The notes under the pieces are model-generated. The model did not search any database and was not told where the DNA came from. It saw only the letters and a list, made by a program, of their open reading frames with translations. The translations under genes and the position numbers were made by a program. This document shows, piece after piece, positions 43,210-49,816 of a stretch of DNA of 49,816 nt; the stretch's first letter is position 1, and every line of letters begins with the position of its first letter. The stretch covers positions 1 through 49,816 of the forward strand of contig WRJE01000008.1 in the NCBI GenBank assembly GCA_009782385.1, read 5' to 3'. This DNA is from Oscillospiraceae bacterium (lineage in GTDB: Bacteria; Bacillota; Clostridia; Oscillospirales; UBA929).

Positions 43210-45417
43210 ATGCGGGTTATACATTTAATTAGCGGGGGCGATGTCGGCGGCGCGAAAACGCACGTTCTGACGCTGCTGAAAGGCTTGTCCGCGCGTATGA
43301 ATATCACGCTTGTGTGCTTTCTCGACGGTCCTTTTGCGAGTGAAGCGCGGGCAATGGGTATTGATACGCGGATTATCAGCGGAAACGGGGTTTTCGGTGA
43401 CTTGCGAGCGTTGGAAGTGCTTATTAAGAACGGCAAATATAATATCGTACACTCGCACGGTTCACGCGGTAACGCATTTTCCGCGCTCTTAAAACCGCGT
43501 CTTGGACTGCCTGCGGTCACTACCATTCACTCGGATTACAGGCTTGATTATCTCGGTTCACCTGTCCGCGCGGCAACATACGGTACGCTGAACAGGTGGG
43601 CATTGACAAAAATGGACTATTACACAGGCGTATCCGATCCAATATCAGAAACACTGATAAAGCGCGGATTTCCTGCGGAGCGTATGTTCACGATATATAA
43701 CGGCATTGATTTTGAGAGCGTATCACCCGACCGCAATGTGTCAAGAGAAAAACTCGGGTTCTCGCCAAGCGATGTAATAGTGGGTATAGCCGCCAGATTT
43801 GATCCGGTTAAAAACGTTGGCGAGCTAATAGCCGCGTTTGCTAAGGTAGCCGATGACTGCCCGAACATGAAGCTCGCGCTCGCGGGCGATGGCCGCCTGT
43901 GCGATACGCTTAAAAAGCAAGCCGCGAATCACGGTCTTTCGGAGCGTGTCATCTTTTTGGGATGGCAGGAAGATATGCGGGCTTTTTACAGCGCGATTGA
44001 CATTAACGCGCTGACCTCACGCTCGGAAACTTTCCCATACGCGCTCACAGAAGGTGCGCGGTCGGGAATCGCGACTGTGGCATCGAATGTCGGCGGCATC
44101 CCAAAGCTCATCGACCATGGCGTTAACGGCTTTCTCTACAAGTCAGGCAAAGCGGACGCGCTTGCCGTGTGCCTTAAAAATTTTTATGACAGCACAGAGT
44201 TGAGGACATCTCTTGGAGCGCGGCTTAACGCTAAGGCACGAAAAAACTTCTCAATTAAGAACACCGTAGACACGCAGGAAAAAATATACGAAGACATCCT
44301 TGCCCGTTCGGCGCGTGCGAAAAAAAAGCGTGACGGTATCACGCTTTGCGGGGCTTACGGATACGGGAATGCCGGGGACGATGGCATTCTGACGGCGATT
44401 TTAGATCATATGCGCGAGATGGATCCTTTCATGCCGGTACGGGTCATGTCGCGCAATCCGCGCCAGACCGCCTGTCAGTTCAGAGTGGAAACCCTCCATA
44501 CGCTCAATCCGTTCGCGCTGACACGCTCACTGAAAAGAAGCGAGCTGTACGTCAACGGCGGCGGCAATTTAATGCAGGACGCGACATCATCGCGTTCGCT
44601 GTGGTTTTACTTATTCACGCTGTGGCTGGCAAAAAAGCGCGGCGCGAAGGTGCTGATGTATGCTTGCGGCATAGGGCCTATTGACCGCAAACGCAACCGC
44701 CGCCTGACGGCGAAAATAATGTCAAGATATGTTGACGCAATCACGGTTCGAGAGCCGGACGCGCTGCGTGAGCTTGAAAATCTCGGTGTCAGAATTGAAA
44801 AAACATTGCTGACCGCCGACCCCGCTTTGCGTCTCGCCCCGGCTTCCGATGAGGCAGTCGATGCCGCCATGCTGTCAATGGGTCTCGAACCCCGTGGAAT
44901 GTACATCGGCGTTGCGCTCCGCGAATGGTCCGGATTTACTGAAAGCATTGCCGCGTTTGCCTCAATGCTGGACACCGCGTATACTAAATATGGGCTTACG
45001 CCCATTCTGCTGCCGTTTGAGGCAAAACGTGATGATGCCGCCGCCAAAAGCGTTGCCGGACTGCTCAAATCACCTTTCGTGTTTGCGGACGGATTGCGCC
45101 GACCCGAAGAGCTAATAGGTATTTTGTCGCGTATGCGTGCCGTTGTGGGTATGCGCCTTCACGCGCTGATTTTCGCGGCAGGGCAAGGTGTGCCGCTGAT
45201 TGGCGTTTCATATGACAACAAAGCGCGCGCGTTTTTGGATTATCTCGGTCAGGATTTGTGCTGTATGTTGAGCGAAGCGTCTCCCGAACGCTTGACGGCG
45301 TTGCTTGACGAGTGTATGTCGCGCCCGGACGACCCTGCAGAACGGCTTGCGGCGGTCACACGGCTGAGAAACATGGAAAAAGGCAACGTTCAAATGCTGC
45401 GGGAGATGTTGGGATAA
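43210..45417 (+). CDS. Fusion of GT4 glycosyltransferase and CsaB-type polysaccharide pyruvyl transferase
   Basis: N-half MRVIHLISGGDVGGAKTHV...ITSRSETFPYALTEGARSG; C-half GAYGYGNAGDDGILTAIL...VVGMRLHALIFAAGQGVPLIGVSYDNKARAF. Confidence 0.92.
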   Translation: MRVIHLISGGDVGGAKTHVLTLLKGLSARMNITLVCFLDGPFASEARAMGIDTRIISGNGVFGDLRALEVLIKNGKYNIVHSHGSRGNAFSALLKPRLGLPAVTTIHSDYRLDYLGSPVRAATYGTLNRWALTKMDYYTGVSDPISETLIKRGFPAERMFTIYNGIDFESVSPDRNVSREKLGFSPSDVIVGIAARFDPVKNVGELIAAFAKVADDCPNMKLALAGDGRLCDTLKKQAANHGLSERVIFLGWQEDMRAFYSAIDINALTSRSETFPYALTEGARSGIATVASNVGGIPKLIDHGVNGFLYKSGKADALAVCLKNFYDSTELRTSLGARLNAKARKNFSIKNTVDTQEKIYEDILARSARAKKKRDGITLCGAYGYGNAGDDGILTAILDHMREMDPFMPVRVMSRNPRQTACQFRVETLHTLNPFALTRSLKRSELYVNGGGNLMQDATSSRSLWFYLFTLWLAKKRGAKVLMYACGIGPIDRKRNRRLTAKIMSRYVDAITVREPDALRELENLGVRIEKTLLTADPALRLAPASDEAVDAAMLSMGLEPRGMYIGVALREWSGFTESIAAFASMLDTAYTKYGLTPILLPFEAKRDDAAAKSVAGLLKSPFVFADGLRRPEELIGILSRMRAVVGMRLHALIFAAGQGVPLIGVSYDNKARAFLDYLGQDLCCMLSEASPERLTALLDECMSRPDDPAERLAAVTRLRNMEKGNVQMLREMLG

Positions 45418-45487
45418 CTTGATTTTCAACTTCCAACAAAACATAGCACGGCAATTTAGTTTTGTAACTGTTTAATGCAAATCGTGG

Positions 45488-45566
45488 TGTAGGGGCGGCC
45501 ATTGGCCGTCCGTATCGTGTAAAAATTCGTATTTTTAACAACGGACGCGCAATGCGCGCCCCTACA
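45488..45566. repeat. Composite short palindromic repeat
   Basis: TGTAGGGGCGGCCATTGGCCGTCCG ... ACGGACGCGCAATGCGCGCCCCTACA. Confidence 0.8.
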
Positions 45567-45601
45567 AGTTACAAAACTAAATCGCCGTGAAAACATAGCG
45601 T

Positions 45602-45630
45602 TTGACAAATACAATGATAAATGGTAGAAT
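45602..45630 (+). promoter_or_regulatory. Predicted sigma-A promoter of the lipase-like gene
   Basis: TTGACA-17 bp-TAGAAT. Confidence 0.7.
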
Positions 45631-45665
45631 TAAGCTGACAATAATTAAATAACGGGGGTGCTTCT

Positions 45666-46493
45666 ATGCGTAACGAAACACTTACAATGTCCGATGGGGC
45701 GGCAATATACCTTGCCGATATGTCTCCCAGTCAAAAGCCAAGGGCGGTTGTTCAGTTCGTTCACGGTTTCAGCGAACACAGCGGGCGGTACATAGAGTTG
45801 GGCGAGCGTTTCCGCGACCAAAATATCGCTTTCGTCATGCACGACCAACGCGGTCACGGCAGAACGCCGGGTAAGCGCGGCGTTGCGCCGTCTTATGACA
45901 AACTGCTCGATGATGTTGAAGCGGTGCGCGGACGCATTGACGAACTGTACCCGGAAACACCCGTTATCATCTACGGTCACAGCATGGGCGGAAATATTAC
46001 CGCTAACTTCATGATTTCCCGCACACAGAAACGCCACGTCTGCGCCGTTATATGCGCCCCGTGGATTCGCCTTTATAAACCGTACTCCACATCCTCCGTT
46101 GTGTTTGCGTCCATTGCCGGAAAACTGACCTCTAAGCTCGGGGTTGTTAACCCTCCGAACTTTGAAATACTTACCCACGATGAAGAAATTATCCGCAGAA
46201 CGCGGGAAGACCCGTATTTCCACGGACGCTTATCGTTCCGGCTCTTCACCCAGATAACCGCAAAGGGCGAATACGCGATAATGCGAGCAAAACTGATAAC
46301 GCTGCCCGCGCTTCTTATGAACGCTTGCGGTGACAAGGTCGTGTCGCCCGATGCCGTCAGAGAGTTCCACAAAAATTGCGGGTCGAACGTTGTGCTTAAA
46401 GAGTATGAGGGACTATACCACGAACTGCATAACGAACTTGAGAGCGAGAAGGTGTTCGGGGATGTGATGGAGTTTATTTCGGGGTATTGCTAA
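45666..46493 (+). CDS. Alpha/beta hydrolase, monoacylglycerol lipase-like
   Basis: AVVQFVHGFSEHSGRYIELGERFRDQNIAFVMHDQRGHGRT; IYGHSMGGNI. Confidence 0.93.
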   Translation: MRNETLTMSDGAAIYLADMSPSQKPRAVVQFVHGFSEHSGRYIELGERFRDQNIAFVMHDQRGHGRTPGKRGVAPSYDKLLDDVEAVRGRIDELYPETPVIIYGHSMGGNITANFMISRTQKRHVCAVICAPWIRLYKPYSTSSVVFASIAGKLTSKLGVVNPPNFEILTHDEEIIRRTREDPYFHGRLSFRLFTQITAKGEYAIMRAKLITLPALLMNACGDKVVSPDAVREFHKNCGSNVVLKEYEGLYHELHNELESEKVFGDVMEFISGYC

Positions 46494-46550
46494 GGAATGG
46501 AAGCTCCCAAGATGTGTTCCATAGATTTTCTTTGAAAAAATCCGGCGACC

Positions 46551-46579
46551 TTGACTGAATTTGCCCGCTGTGATATAAT
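46551..46579 (+). promoter_or_regulatory. Predicted sigma-A promoter of trxA
   Basis: TTGACT-17 bp-TATAAT. Confidence 0.7.
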
Positions 46580-46633
46580 GCACTCGTCATTACGCATAAT
46601 AATAGAGTAATCTGTCTTTTGGAGGTCTTAAAT

Positions 46634-46951
46634 ATGTCAAATCTTATAACGGTTGATAACGGCAACTTTAATGAAACTATATCGGGCGGTACTGTTTTAG
46701 TTGACTTTTGGGCTCCGTGGTGCGGGCCATGCCGAATGGTCGGACCTATTGTCGATGAACTGGCGGAAGAATTTGCCGGAAAGGCAAAGATATGTAAGCT
46801 GAACACAGACGACAACCAAGCTCTCGCGCAAGAATACAACGTTATGACCATCCCTACGTTGATTATCTTCAAAGACGGCACGGAATCGGAACGTTTGGTG
46901 GGTGTGCGCCCCAAAAGCGAACTGTCGGAAGCGATAAATAAATACTTGTAA
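46634..46951 (+). CDS. trxA: Thioredoxin
   Basis: VLVDFWAPWCGPCRMVGPIVDELAEEF; IPTLIIFKDG. Confidence 0.96.
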   Translation: MSNLITVDNGNFNETISGGTVLVDFWAPWCGPCRMVGPIVDELAEEFAGKAKICKLNTDDNQALAQEYNVMTIPTLIIFKDGTESERLVGVRPKSELSEAINKYL

Positions 46952-46990
46952 TAGACGGGCTTGCCCGGTCTTTAGTAAGGGGCGATAACA

Positions 46991-47725
46991 ATGTCAGCCG
47001 ATAGCAGGAATTTCCGTTCGGCCGTTTTGGGCTTTGACCGGAGCGACGTAATCAATTATATTGAGCTAATGGCAAAAGAGCGGCGCGATGAAGTAGAAGC
47101 ACATCGGCGTGCCGCCGATGTGTTGCGCCGTGAGCGTGACGAAGCGCGTGAAGAGATTGCCTCTCTAAAGACCCAACTTGACGACAGTGACGGCGAGCGT
47201 GTCAGGCTCTCCAATCAGCAGGAGGAGCTTGCGGCTAAACGCATATTATGCACAGAGCTCTCCGAAAGACTTGCCCGCATAAATTCCGAACTCATAGCGG
47301 AACGTAAGAAGAACGGGGAGCTCGAGGAATCCCTCAAAGAGTATGAACGCGAGAACGAGGCTGTCGGGCGTGCCAAAAGCCGCGCCGCCGACCTTGAGTT
47401 TATGGCATATAAACGCGCCGAAGCGATTGAGGCGGAGGCCGTGCAAAACACGGAGAAGGCTCGCGGCTTACTTAAAAGGTTGGTCGCGGACACAAGAAGC
47501 AAATACACCTTGGCGAGAAACGATGCCGAGGGCGTGGCGTATGGAGTATTGCAGGAACTGGGAAAGCTGACCGAGTGGTTTAACGAGTTTCCGCGTCTGT
47601 TCGATACTATAGACGATAAGCTCGACTCAATGCAGGCACACGAAAAACCGATGATAAAGGCATTTGTCCCCCATCAGTTTGACGAAGAAGGCGCGGATGA
47701 ACAGCAGTCTGACGAAAGCGAATAG
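46991..47725 (+). CDS. DivIVA-like coiled-coil protein
   Basis: N-term FRSAVLGFDRSDVINYIELMAKERRDEV followed by long coiled coil. Confidence 0.7.
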   Translation: MSADSRNFRSAVLGFDRSDVINYIELMAKERRDEVEAHRRAADVLRRERDEAREEIASLKTQLDDSDGERVRLSNQQEELAAKRILCTELSERLARINSELIAERKKNGELEESLKEYERENEAVGRAKSRAADLEFMAYKRAEAIEAEAVQNTEKARGLLKRLVADTRSKYTLARNDAEGVAYGVLQELGKLTEWFNEFPRLFDTIDDKLDSMQAHEKPMIKAFVPHQFDEEGADEQQSDESE

Positions 47726-47731
47726 GTTCTT

Positions 47732-48748
47732 ATGAAACGTATCACAAGTATACTTTTAATTCTTCTTATTACCCTGTCTCTTTTTGCCGGATGTACCCCC
47801 AAAGCACAGCAGAACGAGACAGTGCTTCCCTACAATGCCGATAATGCTGATAAAACCGATAATGCCGATAACGTTGACATTAACGATATCGGCACACAAC
47901 GGCAGGCTATGCCCCTCATATGGCAGGTCACCGATACAAGCGGGCAAATTATGTACTTGTTCGGGTCAATACACGCCGCTGACAGCGTACTGTATCCCTT
48001 GCCGCCAACAATAATGAACGCTTTTGAGAGCAGTGATTATGTGGCGGTTGAGGTTGATGTGAACGCTTTTGAGAATGATTTTGATGCCCAGATGGCAATG
48101 TCACTCCGAATGATGTACCAAGACGGAAAATTGATAGATGATGATATAGGTTCGGAACTCCACGAGAGGGCAAAAGACGTTTTTACAGAACACGAGCCGC
48201 TTTTAGATTTAGGGTTTCCACTTGAAATGCTCGACCTCTTTAAGCCTTATATGTGGACATCACTGTTAACGAGTATCATTGTAAGCAAATCCGGCCTGTC
48301 GGAAGAATACGGATTGGATAAATATTTTCTGACCGAAGCGGCGGCACGCGGCAAGAGTATACTTGAAATTGAATCTATGGATGAGCAGTTAGATATAATA
48401 TTGGGGTTTTCAATGCCGTTGCAGTCTCTTCTGTTGGAGAGCGCGTTGAATATTGACAAGTCCGCCAACGAAATTAGCGAACTCTACAACCTTTGGAAGC
48501 AGGGCAATGAATCGGGTATTGAGGCGGTATTGAGTTCGGAACTGGAAGATATACCCGAACATCTCGCCGCCGAATACAATGCCGCGCTGATGACTAAGCG
48601 TAATTTGAAAATGGCGGAAGCGGCAAAACGGTATATGTCCGAGGGAAAAAACGTGTTTTACATAGTCGGAATCGCGCATATGCTCGGCGGCAACGGTATT
48701 ATCGCGCTGCTCAGGCAAAGCGGATATACGGTAGAATTATTGCAGTAA
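47732..48748 (+). CDS. TraB/GumN family lipoprotein
   Basis: Lipobox LFAGC; LFGSIHAADSVLYPLPPTIMNAFESSDYVAVEVDV; YIVGIAHMLGGNGIIALLRQSGYTV. Confidence 0.9.
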   Translation: MKRITSILLILLITLSLFAGCTPKAQQNETVLPYNADNADKTDNADNVDINDIGTQRQAMPLIWQVTDTSGQIMYLFGSIHAADSVLYPLPPTIMNAFESSDYVAVEVDVNAFENDFDAQMAMSLRMMYQDGKLIDDDIGSELHERAKDVFTEHEPLLDLGFPLEMLDLFKPYMWTSLLTSIIVSKSGLSEEYGLDKYFLTEAAARGKSILEIESMDEQLDIILGFSMPLQSLLLESALNIDKSANEISELYNLWKQGNESGIEAVLSSELEDIPEHLAAEYNAALMTKRNLKMAEAAKRYMSEGKNVFYIVGIAHMLGGNGIIALLRQSGYTVELLQ

Positions 48749-48785
48749 TCGACCGCACACGCCCGTGATGTTAAGGTTTTGCCCT

Positions 48786-49322
48786 CTACAGCAATTTCTG
48801 CACCCTTTTATATAGTATAAACGCCAAAATACAGTTTCCAAACGATTTTATCAAATTGAACGGCACGATTACCGGGATTAGCATACCCGCTACATCTCTC
48901 AACGAAGCGTGGGGGATAAACAGCGGCACAACGACAAGATTGAGCGGAATCATAATCACCGTGCTGGTCAACGCCCCAACAATCAGCGCGATAACCGCAC
49001 CCGAAAGGGTGCGTTTGTTTTGGTATATCAGCGAAGCGACAAAAACCATCAAGCCGGTCGAAACAAAGTGCATGATGAATCCCATCCACCCGCTTGCGGC
49101 ACTGACGGTCAACGCCTGAATGACACACGCCACGAACACCAGCACAAGTCCCGGCAGCGTTCCGTAAAATAACGCGCCGATAAGCAGAGGGATGTCGGCG
49201 GGGTCATACTCCATATGCGGAGCGGCGGGGAAGATTGGGAATCGGATTAAATACACCAACACAACGGCTACCGCCGCCAACAGACCGATGCCTGTTATGG
49301 TTCTGAGTTTGTCTTTGGACAT
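48786..49322 (-). CDS. ribU: ECF transporter S component, riboflavin-specific
   Basis: Multi-TM AAVAVVLVYLIRFPIFPAAPHMEYDPADIPLLIGALFYGTLPGL; preceded by an FMN riboswitch. Confidence 0.9.
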   Translation of the reverse strand: MSKDKLRTITGIGLLAAVAVVLVYLIRFPIFPAAPHMEYDPADIPLLIGALFYGTLPGLVLVFVACVIQALTVSAASGWMGFIMHFVSTGLMVFVASLIYQNKRTLSGAVIALIVGALTSTVIMIPLNLVVVPLFIPHASLRDVAGMLIPVIVPFNLIKSFGNCILAFILYKRVQKLL

Positions 49323-49336
49323 AAAAATACCTCCTT

Positions 49337-49512
49337 CTCGTATCCGGACTTTTCACTGTTCCCGCAAAGGGAATAAATCCTTTTGCTTGAAAACAGCGAC
49401 TTACCGTCGGCATCGGAATCTCACCGAATTCAACCTTATATAAGGCTCGCGGGCTTGCCACGGTAAAACCGTGTATAACCGCCGGTGGGGAGTTTCACCC
49501 CGCCCCGAAAGA
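49337..49512 (-). ncRNA. FMN riboswitch (RFN element)
   Basis: Minus strand CUUUCGGGGCGGGGUGAAACUCCCCACCGGCGGU...GCAAGCCCGCGAGCC...GAUUCGGUGAGAUUCCGAUGCCGACGGU...AGUCCGGAUACGAGAAGGAGG. Confidence 0.95.
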
Positions 49513-49550
49513 CTTGTTGAGGGTATTATAACACTGAGAGCGAGCGAGTG

Positions 49551-49816
49551 TCAAGAGGGATTTGACGCGGGTTCATAATTATGCCAGACATTCTGCACAT
49601 CATCGTTGTCCTCGAGCATTTCGAGGAGTTTATCCATCTTCTTGATGTCATCGGGGTCGGTCAAAGTTATATAATTCTGCGGAATCATCTCAACCTCCGC
49701 GCTGATATAAGCATAGCCGCGCGATTCCATAGCGTCTCGTACCGCGCTGAAATCATCGGGCGCGGTCGTTATCTCGTGCGTGCCGTCACTTGAATTGAAG
49801 TCGTCCGCCCCGCATT
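49551..49816 (-). CDS. YebC/PmpR family protein, C-terminal part (runs off window)
   Basis: Translated minus strand: DFSAVRDAMESRGYAYISAEVEMIPQNYITLTDPDDIKKMDKLLEMLEDNDDVQNVWHNYEPASNPS*. Confidence 0.9.
   Translation of the reverse strand, partial: CGADDFNSSDGTHEITTAPDDFSAVRDAMESRGYAYISAEVEMIPQNYITLTDPDDIKKMDKLLEMLEDNDDVQNVWHNYEPASNPS

Noticed and set aside
1-49816. Prophage, integron, insertion sequence or rRNA genes
   Set aside because: No integrase, transposase, phage structural gene or rRNA sequence was recognised in the window.

Overview
The window is about 50 kb of a Gram-positive, Clostridia-like chromosome. That placement is inferred from strong AGGAGG Shine-Dalgarno sequences, an SLH protein, a CsaB-type pyruvyltransferase, an FMN riboswitch plus RibU, and an NPKTG-type sorting signal. 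Housekeeping loci present: aspS, gatC, gatB and a gatA-like gene, nifS/nifU, lexA, trxA, acpP, deoC, pdxK-like, an isocitrate/isopropylmalate dehydrogenase family gene, tRNA-Tyr and a partial yebC. Accessory genes are interleaved: tandem leaderless subtilases, an MmeI-like methylase without its nuclease, several toxin-antitoxin modules (HicAB, RelB/PIN, MntA-HepT, a VapC-like pair), a large thioester adhesin, and a glycosyltransferase-CsaB fusion. Strongest unusual signals: (1) an unannotated candidate type I toxin-antitoxin locus at about 21586-21898, with a 27-aa hydrophobic peptide, two convergent consensus promoters, and 5' ends of both putative RNAs sharing GCAAGAG so that the toxin mRNA could pair 5'-to-3'; (2) a GatA-like pseudoenzyme lacking all three catalytic residues, with one short palindromic repeat inserted in frame and another supplying its C-terminus and stop codon; (3) a dispersed GTAGGG(G)CG...CGYCCCTAC repeat family that supplies the stop codons of three genes here and flanks a MntA-HepT module lying between nifS and nifU; (4) a subtilase leader with the Shine-Dalgarno in the loop of a perfect 12-bp hairpin and no AUG/GUG/UUG where paralogue alignment places the start. 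All calls come from reading sequence and motifs; no database search was run.
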